DNA from: Chitinophaga sp. YR573
Lineage (GTDB): Bacteria; Bacteroidota; Bacteroidia; Chitinophagales; Chitinophagaceae
Reading direction: 5' to 3'
Length of the DNA stretch: 64,000 nucleotides
NCBI RefSeq assembly: GCF_900110995.1
Contig: NZ_FOJF01000001.1
Coordinates: 4,624,803 to 4,688,802 of the forward strand
Shown: positions 18,331 through 27,661 of the stretch, piece after piece
Layout of the letters: the number at the start of each line of letters is the position of its first letter
Numbering within the stretch: the first letter of the stretch is position 1
Program-made: the position numbers and the translations under genes
Notes under the pieces: model-generated
Databases searched by the model: none
Seen by the model: the letters and a program-made list of their open reading frames with translations, nothing else
What the model was told of the DNA's origin: nothing

Positions 18331-18921
18331 ATGAAGACAAATGAAGAAACTATAAAAGACATTGATGGGAATGTTTATCGCACCGTAACTATCGGAACCC
18401 AGGTATGGATGGCGGAAAACCTGAAAACCACCAGGTATAATGATGGTACTGAAATCCCATTGGTAACAGAGCAGTCGGCATGGTACAATCTTAATGCACC
18501 GGGGTACTGTTGGTACAATAATGACCGCAATATTTATGGTGCATTATACAACTGGTATGCCTTAAATACCGGAAAACTATGTCCTCCCGGCTGGCATATC
18601 CCGTCTGATGACGAATGGGCAATATTAATTGCTTATCTCGGCGGTGATGCCATTGCAGGCGGAAAGATGAAGGATGCCGGTACAATGCATTGGTTAAGCC
18701 CCAATACCGGTGCTACCAATTCCAGTGGATTTACTGCTTTGCCCGCCGGTTTCCGCGGCAAGAGTGGCTTTATTCCCGGTAGCAACGCCCTTTTTTGGAG
18801 CAGTACTGCATTTGATGCCAGTGACGCATGGACCCGTTATCTGCAATCTGAGACAATCGTTGCAGGTCGCAAGAATGGGGGTATGTATCACGGTTTCTCC
18901 ATTCGGTGTTTAAAGGATTGA
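18331..18921 (+). CDS. FISUMP-domain protein
   Basis: 196 residues consisting almost entirely of one FISUMP (Fibrobacter succinogenes major paralogous) domain. Features are DIDGNVYRTVTIGTQVWMAENLKTTRYNDG at the start, the YGALYNWYA motif, CPPGWHIPSDDEW, GFTALPAGFR, FWSST and a final FSIRCLKD. Family members are typically secreted or surface proteins of unknown role in fibre-degrading and related bacteria. Unusually this copy has no signal peptide, and a TAG-terminated mini-frame lies directly upstream in the same frame. It may be cytosolic or a decayed copy. Single gene, divergent from the AraC regulator. Confidence 0.85.
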   Translation: MKTNEETIKDIDGNVYRTVTIGTQVWMAENLKTTRYNDGTEIPLVTEQSAWYNLNAPGYCWYNNDRNIYGALYNWYALNTGKLCPPGWHIPSDDEWAILIAYLGGDAIAGGKMKDAGTMHWLSPNTGATNSSGFTALPAGFRGKSGFIPGSNALFWSSTAFDASDAWTRYLQSETIVAGRKNGGMYHGFSIRCLKD

Positions 18922-19039
18922 TTGAAACTAATAATTATCAATCTGTTGAATATTATTCTCAGTAGTGTGTTACATTATTCAAAACCATAGTGTATTATTG
19001 CAGCTCCCTCTATCCACAAACCCTCATAACCTGAAAACC

Positions 19040-20557
19040 ATGAAAAGGAACAATTTGTTAGTCCTCTGCGGGTTGTTTGCACTCGCATCCACGCAAAGCT
19101 GTAAGAAGAGCGAATCGGACCCACTTAAAGCCAGGACTGTAGCAACGAACAGTGCTGCATTAAGTACTTCGAACATTTTCACAAATTCATTACCCTCTAT
19201 TGATAATGGCAGCTATTATGATCCCTGGGTGATCAACATTGGCGGTTATTATTACTATTGCGGATCTAATGGCGGAAGTTTGTATATCACGAAGTCGGCC
19301 ATATTAGAGAATCTGTTGCAGCAAACGAAAACGTTCATCTTTACACCTCCTCCGGGAACTGGTTATTCCTCCAACCTGTGGGCGCCTGAGCTGCATTACC
19401 GTAGTGGCAGGTGGTATGTTTACTTTGCAGCAGATAATGGTAACAATGACAATCACCGAATGTACGTGCTCGAAGGTGGCAGCAATGCCAGCGATCCGCT
19501 GGACGGGGCTTATAACTATAAGGCTAAACTGAACGCAACCACCGACCGCTGGGCTATTGACGGGCATCCTTTTGATTTCAACAGCGAACAGTATTTCGTA
19601 TGGTCAGGATGGGAAGGCACTACGAACGTGTCCCAGTACCTGTACATTGCCAAAATGAGCAACCCCTATACAATTTCAGGGGAAAGGGTGGAGATCTCCA
19701 GACCTGATTATAGCTGGGAACAGGTCGGCAGTCCTACCGTGAATGAAGGTCCGACTTCGCTGATCAGCAACAGTACCGTCAATATCATTTACTCTGCCAG
19801 CGGTAGCTGGACCAATGACTATTGCCTGGGCAGAATTACCTGCACCAATGGCAACCTGATGGCAAAATCATCCTGGACGAAAGCTGCTACTCCTGCCTTT
19901 GCTAAATTCGGGAACATCTATGGCCCTGGTCATGCTTCCTTTGTAAAGTCTGCTGATAACATCCAGTGGTGGATCGTGTACCATAGCGCCAGTGCGGATG
20001 GTGCTGGCTGGGACAGGAGAGTGAATGCACAGCAGTTCTCCTGGAACGGGGATGTGCCTTATTTCGGTTATCCTATTGAAAAGGGGATTCCTGTTGCAGC
20101 GCCTTCTATCGGGCCGAGTTATGCGATGCCTTTAGCCAATGGTACCTACAGGATTAAATCAAAGGTTACCTCTCAATGTGTGGATGTGCCCGATGGCAGC
20201 GCTACTATCAGATTGCAGATCCAGCAATGGACGGATAACGGGGCTACTGCCCAGAAATGGATCTTCACCAGTCTGGGTAATGGTTATTACAAGATCACCA
20301 ATGTGGCTTCCGGGTTATATCTGGACGATGCAGATGCTTCACTTGATGCTGGTAATATCCTGATCCAGTACACGGATAATAGTACCATTGCACAGCAGTG
20401 GAGAGTGCAGGATATGGCTAATGGATATTTCAAGATCATCAACAAAAGAAGTCTGATGGCTTTGAATGTGCCTTACAGCAATCAGACGCCAGGCACAAAG
20501 CTGGAACAGTGGTGGGAAAACCAATATGACGCAGAGTTGTGGCAGATCATACCTTAA
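19040..20557 (+). CDS. GH43-type arabinosidase/arabinanase lipoprotein with ricin-type lectin module
   Basis: 505 residues from ATG 19040, chosen because it gives a clean lipoprotein signal (Cys21, TQSC); earlier in-frame starts only add an unlikely leader. A GH43-like five-blade propeller spans about 45-345. Predicted catalytic residues are Asp61 (YYDPW), Asp174 (WAIDGHPF) and Glu236 (NEGPTS), with a GPGHASF motif following. GH43 enzymes remove alpha-L-arabinofuranose or beta-xylose from plant-type polysaccharides, or cut arabinan. Residues about 350-505 are a ricin B-like trefoil with QxW repeats (IQQWTDNGATAQKW). It starts a group of three lectin-tagged enzymes, without a SusCD pair nearby. 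Confidence 0.85.
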   Translation: MKRNNLLVLCGLFALASTQSCKKSESDPLKARTVATNSAALSTSNIFTNSLPSIDNGSYYDPWVINIGGYYYYCGSNGGSLYITKSAILENLLQQTKTFIFTPPPGTGYSSNLWAPELHYRSGRWYVYFAADNGNNDNHRMYVLEGGSNASDPLDGAYNYKAKLNATTDRWAIDGHPFDFNSEQYFVWSGWEGTTNVSQYLYIAKMSNPYTISGERVEISRPDYSWEQVGSPTVNEGPTSLISNSTVNIIYSASGSWTNDYCLGRITCTNGNLMAKSSWTKAATPAFAKFGNIYGPGHASFVKSADNIQWWIVYHSASADGAGWDRRVNAQQFSWNGDVPYFGYPIEKGIPVAAPSIGPSYAMPLANGTYRIKSKVTSQCVDVPDGSATIRLQIQQWTDNGATAQKWIFTSLGNGYYKITNVASGLYLDDADASLDAGNILIQYTDNSTIAQQWRVQDMANGYFKIINKRSLMALNVPYSNQTPGTKLEQWWENQYDAELWQIIP

Positions 20558-20566
20558 TGTTATTTG

Positions 20567-20595
20567 AAAAGGGGCTGCAATAAGCAGGCCCTTTT
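20567..20595 (+). terminator. Terminator after the GH43-type gene
   Basis: AAAAGGGGCTGC (20567-20578) pairs with GCAGGCCCTTTT (20584-20595) with one mismatch, loop AATAA, followed by a T-rich tract. Confidence 0.8.
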
Positions 20596-20796
20596 CTTTT
20601 TGAAGCCTTTAGATTTTTCTATACAAGCCTCTATATAAAAGATTGATTATAAAATATATAATCTTAAAAACAGTTGGATTTTTTTACCGGGTGAAGCTAT
20701 TGCAGCCTATCTCACTCCATTAATGATTTACTTTGACAACATCACTTAAATCATCATAACCCGTATTACCCAACAATTAACCAAACCAAAAAGTCT

Positions 20797-22407
20797 ATGA
20801 AAAAACCTATTGAGCCGAAACCCAGGCAATCGTTACTGATAATGCTATGCATTATGGTATTTTTCTCACAATGTAGCAGGAAAGAACTCATTGAAAAAAA
20901 ATCCGGACCTGAACCTGTTGTTTCAAAAGTTGATAATACTTCAGCAAGAGGAGGGATCGATCCGGGTATTGACGACCGGGTATTCGATGGCTGGGTAAAG
21001 GCTTACCTGATCCGGTCAGGTGGTCAAACCTATTTCTGCAATAGTTTAACGGACAGGTCAAGAGCTTTCATGTGGGGCCAGGCTTACATGATTACCGGGG
21101 TGGAGGATTTCTACGACAAGACCCAGAGAGCGGATGCCAGACAGCTCATCATTGATTTACTAAACACCTTTATAGCCAACGAAATCACTGTGCCAGCTTC
21201 CAAAGACCTTTCGTGGGATAGTTGGAACGATGACATTGAATGGGCAGTTATCGCGCTTATCCGTGGTTATCAGATCACCGGCAATACGGCGTATCGTGAT
21301 GCAGCAATCACCAATTGGAATGTAGTTTATAACCGGGGTTGGGATAACACCTATGGTGGAGGAATCTGGGAGAACATGGAAGACGTACCGAATGGGGGTA
21401 AAATTGCCCTTAGTAATTATCCGTTCATCATTTCGGGCTGCATGATATACAATGCAACCGGTAATACTGATGTGCTGAATAAATGTACTGCAATATATTC
21501 CTGGGCACGCAGGCTCTTAAACACAACTAACGGAAGACTTTATGAAGGTTGGGGACCCAATGGTCTGAGTGTTACTTCAGACGATAATATTTATAACAGT
21601 GGATTATTCATTAACGCTGCCAACGCACTCTTCCAGATCACAAGAACTGCTTCCTATCTTGATGACGCAAAATTTGCGACTGCGCATGTTATAAATACGT
21701 GGCCTATCCTGAATCAGGATAAACCAGCGAATGGCGATTTTGGGGCTGATCAGTTTGTGCGTGGATTAAGTCTGCTGGCCAGCCAGAATAACCTCTGGGA
21801 CACATACAGGGAGTATCTTACCAAACAATGCCTTGCAGCATGGAGCTGGAGACGCTACGATTCCAACATTTCATGGAATGTATGGTCTGCGGCTACTCCT
21901 ACAGGAGATGTTCGTGCAATGGAAGCTGAGGGTTCTGTTGTTTTACAGGCAGTAACTCCGGCTGAAGCCTACGAGCCGGTTGCTGATGGCACTTACCGGA
22001 TTGTTAATCGCAACAGCGGCAAAGTTTTAGATTGCAGAGATGGCAATACGGCAAATGGAACTATCGTACAACAGTATACATGGAACACCACCAACGCCCA
22101 GCGCTGGACAATCACCGGATTGGGCAACGGGCAGTACAAAATAATTAATGTGGGTAGTGGAAGGGCACTCGACCTGAAAGATGTATCTACAGAAGCTTTT
22201 GCTACCGTTCATATTTGGGATTATGTTGGCTGGAGTAATCAAATGCTGACTATTACTTCGCCGGAAAACGGATATTATACGCTGAGTTTTGTCCATTCCG
22301 GAAAAGTTCTGGACGTTCGTAGTGGTTCTACTGCCGAAAGCGCAGACGTTATTCAATATGGTTACCACGGAGGTAACAGTGAGCAGTGGCAACTTGTAAG
22401 ATTATAG
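20797..22407 (+). CDS. GH76-type alpha-1,6-mannanase with ricin-type lectin module
   Basis: 536 residues, lipoprotein signal ending at Cys26 (FSQC). The GH76 (alpha/alpha)6-barrel lies at about 60-385. The catalytic Asp pair is Asp145-Asp146 in WNDDIEW, followed by a helix with the GYQITGN repeat. GH76 enzymes cut alpha-1,6-mannan backbones such as yeast cell-wall mannan. Residues about 395-536 are a ricin-type trefoil (GTYRIVNRNSGKVLD, then QxW repeats). With the GH43-type and SGNH neighbours, a complex fungal or plant wall heteroglycan is a plausible target. The ~70-nt leader contains TTACTTTG, one mismatch from the -7 consensus. Confidence 0.85.
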   Translation: MKKPIEPKPRQSLLIMLCIMVFFSQCSRKELIEKKSGPEPVVSKVDNTSARGGIDPGIDDRVFDGWVKAYLIRSGGQTYFCNSLTDRSRAFMWGQAYMITGVEDFYDKTQRADARQLIIDLLNTFIANEITVPASKDLSWDSWNDDIEWAVIALIRGYQITGNTAYRDAAITNWNVVYNRGWDNTYGGGIWENMEDVPNGGKIALSNYPFIISGCMIYNATGNTDVLNKCTAIYSWARRLLNTTNGRLYEGWGPNGLSVTSDDNIYNSGLFINAANALFQITRTASYLDDAKFATAHVINTWPILNQDKPANGDFGADQFVRGLSLLASQNNLWDTYREYLTKQCLAAWSWRRYDSNISWNVWSAATPTGDVRAMEAEGSVVLQAVTPAEAYEPVADGTYRIVNRNSGKVLDCRDGNTANGTIVQQYTWNTTNAQRWTITGLGNGQYKIINVGSGRALDLKDVSTEAFATVHIWDYVGWSNQMLTITSPENGYYTLSFVHSGKVLDVRSGSTAESADVIQYGYHGGNSEQWQLVRL

Positions 22408-22449
22408 AATTATTCTTATATTGAAAGTACCCTCAAAATAGATTTACCT

Positions 22450-25400
22450 ATGAAAAAACTATTTGTTTATTTATTGATTCTATGTCTTGGCACGATTGAT
22501 ACGTATGCTCAGGCCCTTAGAACTTTTTATGTTGATTTCGGCCCCAATGATGTTACCAATGGTAACATCACCACCAGCCCCGATATAAATGGCAACTACT
22601 GGAACAATGTTACAAATACAAGTACGACAGCCCCTCCGGTATATCTGTTAACAAGCAGGAACGCATCGTCCGGTGCACTTATAAACATTACCGCGGGATT
22701 TAGCTCGAACGGTATTAACAATGGTGGTTTATTAGCACCCAGTGCGGCACTCTTAAAGGATTTTGCGATTAATACAGCTACGCAGGATTATTTTCATACG
22801 GATAACACTGCGAGTTTTATAATAAAGGGTTTAGATGTTAGCAAGGGATATATCTTTTATTTTTTTGCTACCCGAAATGATCCCGAAGTGCGCAAGTCAA
22901 ATTATACACTTGCCGGTAAAACAACCTATAGCGCTACGCTTCAAACCTCAGGAACAAATTTAGGAGGAACAGGGTACAATGGTAATAACAGTACTATTTT
23001 GGTTACGGGTACTATTACTCCCGATACAAAGGGCCAGATAGCCATTACTGTAAAAAGGGAACTGGGTAGTTTCGCCTATATTGGTGCGCTGAAAATTGAG
23101 GAAGTCAGGTTGCCTGTTACTGCTTTAAAAACAGTGTATGTTGATTTTGGACCGAATGATGTTACCAATGGTAACATCACCACCAGTCCGGACATAAATG
23201 GCAATTACTGGAACAATGTAACAAATATCAATACCTCAGCCCCTCAGGTAAACCTGGTGGATAAAGCGAATGCATCTACCGGGGCGTATATTAAAATCAC
23301 TTCCGGATTTTTATCCAATGGTATTCAAAATGGAGGTTTATTATCACCAGATGCTGGTTTATTAGGCGATTTTGCTATTCCTACAGCTACACAGGATTAT
23401 TTTCACACAACCGGATCTTCCAGTCTTTCCGTAAGGGGTTTAGATAAAACAAAAGGTTACGTTTTTAATTTGTTCGGAAGCCGGAATGATCCTGAGAAAC
23501 GGGTAACCACGTACTCACTGACGGGCACTACGTTCTACAACGGAACTTTGCAAACCTCCGGGACTGATTTGGGAGGGACAGGTTACAATGGTAATACGAA
23601 AACCATTCTGACCTCAGACATAATAATGCCTGATGATAATGGTCAGATAAACCTTACACTAACCCGAACTGAAGGATCATTCGGCTATCTGGGAGTTCTG
23701 AAAATGAATCAGGTTGATCCTGTTGTCTTTGAACCCTATTGCCCTACAAAGGATATTGCCCGCATAGCCGTTATGGGGTCTTCTGTTCCGTCAGGAACCG
23801 GTGCCACCAACAATCAGGGATATGCCCAGTTATATGCCCAGCTGCTTACTGCCCGGGCAAACAGGGGTGTGGGGCAACCATGGAATGTGTCGAATATTTC
23901 AGTTCCCGGTAACAATACCATTAGTGTTATAAACCGCTGGGATAATGACTTATTACCACTCTGCAGCAGATATGTTATTTATGCACTTTCATTGGGAAAT
24001 GAGGGTATTACTACAGGTGGACAAGCAACATTCAACCAGTTCAGAGACAATTTACAATTGCTTATAAATAAAGCAAGACAACAAGGTATCGAACCCATTA
24101 TAACCAATTGTTACAGCCGTGAGGATTACACCGCTACGGAATACAATTTTATTAAGCAGATGAATCTACTGATTCATTCCTGGAACGTGGCAAGCGTAAA
24201 TTTGTTAGGAGCACTGGACAATGGAGCGGGTAGATGGGCTACGGGTTATAAATATGACGATTTGCATCCCAACGATGCCGGGCATCTTGAGTTTGAGTAC
24301 GCAATTGTTCCTTCGTTGTTTGATGCTTTAAAAGCAGGGAAATCCCAGCCTTACAAGGTGGATGGTACGTCGTTAAACTTAAGTCCGGCCAGCGGTTATA
24401 AGCTTCAGATCAGACCGGAAGAAATCCTTCATCCCTTTACTTTTTCTTTTGATATACAAACTTCATCAACAGGGCAGGTGGCAGAGATTAGTACGGCTGC
24501 CGGATTAAATAAACTGACTATCAATACTTCCGGTAAAATGGATTATTCGTCGGCTTCCTCAACCGGCATTCCAGGGCTTACTGTTCTTAATGACAACCAG
24601 TGGCATAAAGTAACGCTGACACATTATTATGCAATGGGTAAGACATTACTTTATATCGATAAGGTGTTACAAGGCTCCATATCAGAAAAAATTGTTTCAA
24701 CCGCCTTCGACTTAAATGGGGCCAATGCCCCGGCGGCAAATTACAGGACATTACTTTTCTATCGTTCTGGTATGGCTGCCGAAGAGGTAAATGCCATGGT
24801 CGATAATAATTTGCTGAAATCGAGTCTTGAAATTTATTCACCGCTTGATGGTGCGAATGTATTTAGTGCAGACCCCATCGTAAACCTGGCACAGAGTACA
24901 AATAAGGTAAAGAAAGTGAATCTTATTTCAGGTACATATTACCTTCAAAACCGTTTCAGCAATTTGTACATGGATGTTGATGATAATCTGATTACGCAGG
25001 ATGGCGCCAATATCCAGCAATGGGGCTTTACGGGTGCAACCAATCAGCAGTTTACGTTTACTCATCTGGGTAATGATGTCTATAAAATCATTTGTGTCAA
25101 ATCCGGAAAATCGGTTGATGTATCCGGCGTGAGTACTGCGGATGGTGCCAATGTGCAACAATGGGGCTATGGCGGTGGAGCAAATCAACAGTTTGCGTTG
25201 GTACCTGTTGATAACGATTATTATAAAATAGTAGCAAAACACAGTGGTAAACTTGTTGAGGTTTCCGACTACAGTACCGTTAATGGAGGGAATGTTCAGC
25301 AATGGACGGATGTCAATCAACTCAGCGGTCAGTGGAAATTAGTCCGACTGAGTGCAGCCTTGCCGGCCACAATTGCCAGCGCCACGGTGAAAGAAGATAT

Positions 25401-25617
25401 AGCAGGTATTTCAGTATATCCTAACCCGGCGGTGACCACGCTTTATGTAGGTGGGGTTAAGAACGCTGTAAGTATTGAAGTGTATAATAGTGCAGGTCAA
25501 TTGCAGATATCATCCTTTGGAACATCTGTTGCGGTAGACCAGCTGAAGGCCGGTGTCTATTTCGTGAAGCTAAAATCAAAGGGAGTACATCAGGTGTTAA
25601 AATTTATCAAACAATAG
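22450..25617 (+). CDS. Large secreted SGNH esterase: duplicated N-terminal domain, LamG-like, ricin, T9SS tail
   Basis: 1055 residues. Signal peptide to about residue 22 (TYAQ). Two tandem ~203-residue modules start with VDFGPNDVTNGN at residues about 28 and 231, probably malectin or CBM-like. An SGNH/GDSL hydrolase follows at about 435-625: GSSVPSG (Ser near 442), block III SLGNEG, and DDLHPNDAGH with the catalytic Asp/His near 604. Next are a concanavalin/LamG-like stretch (about 635-790), a ricin trefoil (about 815-970, QxW repeats) and a T9SS type-A sorting tail (about 985-1055, ending VLKFIKQ). SGNH enzymes of this type remove acetyl groups from polysaccharides. It starts 42 nt after GH76, so is probably co-transcribed. 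Confidence 0.88.
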   Translation: MKKLFVYLLILCLGTIDTYAQALRTFYVDFGPNDVTNGNITTSPDINGNYWNNVTNTSTTAPPVYLLTSRNASSGALINITAGFSSNGINNGGLLAPSAALLKDFAINTATQDYFHTDNTASFIIKGLDVSKGYIFYFFATRNDPEVRKSNYTLAGKTTYSATLQTSGTNLGGTGYNGNNSTILVTGTITPDTKGQIAITVKRELGSFAYIGALKIEEVRLPVTALKTVYVDFGPNDVTNGNITTSPDINGNYWNNVTNINTSAPQVNLVDKANASTGAYIKITSGFLSNGIQNGGLLSPDAGLLGDFAIPTATQDYFHTTGSSSLSVRGLDKTKGYVFNLFGSRNDPEKRVTTYSLTGTTFYNGTLQTSGTDLGGTGYNGNTKTILTSDIIMPDDNGQINLTLTRTEGSFGYLGVLKMNQVDPVVFEPYCPTKDIARIAVMGSSVPSGTGATNNQGYAQLYAQLLTARANRGVGQPWNVSNISVPGNNTISVINRWDNDLLPLCSRYVIYALSLGNEGITTGGQATFNQFRDNLQLLINKARQQGIEPIITNCYSREDYTATEYNFIKQMNLLIHSWNVASVNLLGALDNGAGRWATGYKYDDLHPNDAGHLEFEYAIVPSLFDALKAGKSQPYKVDGTSLNLSPASGYKLQIRPEEILHPFTFSFDIQTSSTGQVAEISTAAGLNKLTINTSGKMDYSSASSTGIPGLTVLNDNQWHKVTLTHYYAMGKTLLYIDKVLQGSISEKIVSTAFDLNGANAPAANYRTLLFYRSGMAAEEVNAMVDNNLLKSSLEIYSPLDGANVFSADPIVNLAQSTNKVKKVNLISGTYYLQNRFSNLYMDVDDNLITQDGANIQQWGFTGATNQQFTFTHLGNDVYKIICVKSGKSVDVSGVSTADGANVQQWGYGGGANQQFALVPVDNDYYKIVAKHSGKLVEVSDYSTVNGGNVQQWTDVNQLSGQWKLVRLSAALPATIASATVKEDIAGISVYPNPAVTTLYVGGVKNAVSIEVYNSAGQLQISSFGTSVAVDQLKAGVYFVKLKSKGVHQVLKFIKQ

Positions 25618-25639
25618 TATTATAAATTGGTGTATAACA

Positions 25640-25669
25640 AAAAGGGTGTCTCACATGAGACACCCTTTT
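25640..25669. terminator. Bidirectional terminator, 13-bp perfect stem
   Basis: AAAAGGGTGTCTC (25640-25652) pairs exactly with GAGACACCCTTTT (25657-25669), loop ACAT, between the convergent SGNH gene (+) and MsrB-MsrA gene (-). Confidence 0.92.
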
Positions 25670-25691
25670 CCGTTTAGCTAAAGCCAGTCTG

Positions 25692-26669
25692 TTATGATAC
25701 TTTTAGTTTGCTTGTGTATTTCTTTCTGAACTTTGATAATTTAGGATTGATAACCGCTGCGCAATATCCGTTACCGGGATTGTTGCGGTAATAATTCTGA
25801 TGATACGCCTCTGCTTTATAGAAGGTATCCAGCGGCTGGATATCTGTTACGATCGGATCATCATAAGATTGTTTTACATCAGCTACCACTTTATCAATCG
25901 TTGCTTTTTCCTCTTCGTTATTGTAGAAGATAGCAGAACGGTACTGTGTACCAACATCTGCACCCTGTCTGTTTAACGTAGTAGGATTATGCGTAGTAAG
26001 GTGGATCTCAAGAATATCTTCCAGCGAGATCACATTGGGGTCGTAGGTCACTTTTACTACTTCTGCATGGCCGGTTTTGCCGGTACATACCTGTTCGTAA
26101 GTAGGTGATGGCTGCGCTCCGTTAGCGTATCCGCTTTCCACTTTTGTTACGCCTTCTACTTCCTGGAATACAGCTTCTGTACACCAGAAACAACCGCCGC
26201 CCAGTACAATACTGGCTTCCTTGCTACCGGATTCCTGTTTTACCAGGGCTTCGGAGTTCATGCAGTAACGCAGACCGGAAGGAGCAGGACCGTCAGGGAA
26301 TACGTGGCCCAAATGGGCATCACATACACTACAGAGGGTTTCTATCCTTACCATGCCATAGGCAGTATCCTGATGATAAGAGATCGCATTTTCAGCTATT
26401 GGCTGTGTGAAACTGGGCCAGCCTGAATTGGATTCAAATTTCTCACCACTGTCAAAAAGCAGGTTCCCACAGCAAACGCAGGAGTAGCGTCCCGGGCCGA
26501 AAGCGCTGCAGAGTTCCCCGGAAAAGGGTCTTTCTGTCCCTTTCAGACGCGTGATACGGAACTGATCAGGTGTCAGGATGGCTTTCCATTCCTGCTCTGT
26601 TTTTTCTACCCTCCTTGGTGGTGTCAGGTTCCCGTCACGACTGAGTTTTAAGATATCTGTCCAGTTCAT
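25692..26669 (-). CDS. Bifunctional methionine sulfoxide reductase MsrB-MsrA fusion
   Basis: 325 residues, no signal peptide, so cytosolic. The N-terminal MsrB half (about 1-145) reduces the R-sulfoxide. Its catalytic Cys136 lies in RYCMNSEAL, and zinc-binding CxxC pairs lie at Cys64/Cys67 and Cys113/Cys116. The C-terminal MsrA half (about 150-320) reduces the S-sulfoxide, with Cys160 in GGCFWC and a YHQNYY segment near the end. The order B-A is one of the two known fusion orders. It repairs oxidised methionine with thioredoxin as donor. It follows a secreted hydrolase gene by 76 bp on the same strand, with a hairpin between them. Confidence 0.95.
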   Translation of the reverse strand: MNWTDILKLSRDGNLTPPRRVEKTEQEWKAILTPDQFRITRLKGTERPFSGELCSAFGPGRYSCVCCGNLLFDSGEKFESNSGWPSFTQPIAENAISYHQDTAYGMVRIETLCSVCDAHLGHVFPDGPAPSGLRYCMNSEALVKQESGSKEASIVLGGGCFWCTEAVFQEVEGVTKVESGYANGAQPSPTYEQVCTGKTGHAEVVKVTYDPNVISLEDILEIHLTTHNPTTLNRQGADVGTQYRSAIFYNNEEEKATIDKVVADVKQSYDDPIVTDIQPLDTFYKAEAYHQNYYRNNPGNGYCAAVINPKLSKFRKKYTSKLKVS

Positions 26670-26702
26670 ACTTTTTTTTCATACATGCTCAATAGCCATG
26701 CC

Positions 26703-26749
26703 GTAACTTAATTTGCGACAAAATGCCGTTGCAACATAAATTAAGTTAC
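26703..26749 (-). terminator. Long inverted repeat overlapping the hydrolase stop codon
   Basis: GTAACTTAATTT (26703-26714) is an exact complement of AAATTAAGTTAC (26738-26749), and the inner GCGAC/GTTGC can extend the stem with a bulge. It lies between the hydrolase (stop at 26746-26748) and msrBA, so it may terminate the first or attenuate readthrough into the second. Confidence 0.55.
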
Positions 26750-27510
26750 TTTTTGTCAGCCTCTTTTGCCGCAGTCTCGATAATAGCTGCCACTTCCTTA
26801 GGTTTGGAGATGAAGATAACATGACTGCCATTCAACTCGGTTACCTTAGTGCCGGAGCGTTTGTACATCTTTCTTTCCGTATCCGGACTGATGCTTTTGT
26901 CGGCAGTGGCTACAATACCCCAGGAAGGCTTTGTTTTCCATGCGGCCTGACTAACAGGCGTTCCGAAACCTTTAGCGCCCAGAGGACCCTGGGAAGCGAA
27001 CATAAAGTCTGCTTTTTCTTTACTAAGGTCCGCACAGAAGCCTGCGTGGAATTTGGCCTTGTCATAGTAAACAAATCCTGCTGCATCCGGATTCAGAATG
27101 CCATTTTCAGGAGCAGGGGGTGCTTCCATTGCCCATTTTAAGGTCGTTTCTCCGGCATCTGGCTGAAATGCAGCTACATATACCAGTCCGGCCACTTTAG
27201 GTGAATTACCGGCCTCTGTGATGACAGTACCACCCCATGAATGCCCTACCAGTATAACCGGTCCTTCCTGTTTGTCGAGGGCACGGTTAACAGCTGTTAC
27301 ATCATCTTCCAGGGATGTGAGCGGATTTTGTACGATTGTAACGTTGTAACCTTTTTTGCTAAGGATATTATACACTCCTTCCCAGCCGGAACCGTCGGCA
27401 AAAGCGCCATGAACCAGTACGATGTTTTTTACACCCTGGGCGAAAGTTGTATTCAGGGTAAGCATGCAGGCAAAGAGCACTGCGACAAGATGAAATTTTT
27501 TCATTATCAT
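26746..27510 (-). CDS. Secreted alpha/beta-hydrolase
   Basis: 254 residues from ATG 27510 (ATG 27504 is equally possible). A signal peptide covers about residues 1-25 (TTFAQ). The hydrolase fold shows the HGAF oxyanion loop at 34-37 and the nucleophile elbow GHSWGG with Ser91; a late SHVIF gives the catalytic His. It matches the 'alpha/beta hydrolase, salicylate-esterase-like' group (PF12697), small esterases acting on diverse substrates. Substrate not predictable. A well-spaced promoter lies upstream. Confidence 0.88.
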   Translation of the reverse strand: MIMKKFHLVAVLFACMLTLNTTFAQGVKNIVLVHGAFADGSGWEGVYNILSKKGYNVTIVQNPLTSLEDDVTAVNRALDKQEGPVILVGHSWGGTVITEAGNSPKVAGLVYVAAFQPDAGETTLKWAMEAPPAPENGILNPDAAGFVYYDKAKFHAGFCADLSKEKADFMFASQGPLGAKGFGTPVSQAAWKTKPSWGIVATADKSISPDTERKMYKRSGTKVTELNGSHVIFISKPKEVAAIIETAAKEADKK

Positions 27511-27526
27511 ATAGAATTGTTGTTTG

Positions 27527-27557
27527 CAAAACTAGTGTTGGCCACCTGTAATTGCAA
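27527..27557 (-). promoter_or_regulatory. Promoter of the secreted hydrolase (-33 TTG, -7 TAGTTTTG)
   Basis: Minus-strand TAGTTTTG at 27534-27527 matches TAnnTTTG exactly, and TTG at 27557-27555 lies 20 nt upstream, the expected Bacteroidota spacing. The ATG at 27510 follows 16 nt later. Confidence 0.7.
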
Positions 27558-27661
27558 TTGATGAATAGGGGTTTATGTTGTATATTTTACTTAAGCTAAA
27601 TTGAAAACAGATTTAGTAATATCCAAAAATAGTTGGAAATTGTTCTATAACACGTTTAAAT

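Noticed and set aside
20645..20663. GATTATA/TATAATC hairpin upstream of GH76 as a regulatory element
   Set aside because: It is short and purely A/T-rich, a pattern expected by chance in this low-GC intergenic region.
22548..22568. Inverted repeat inside the SGNH gene as a terminator
   Set aside because: It is within an intact reading frame and repeated in the second module; it is explained by the conserved coding motif.
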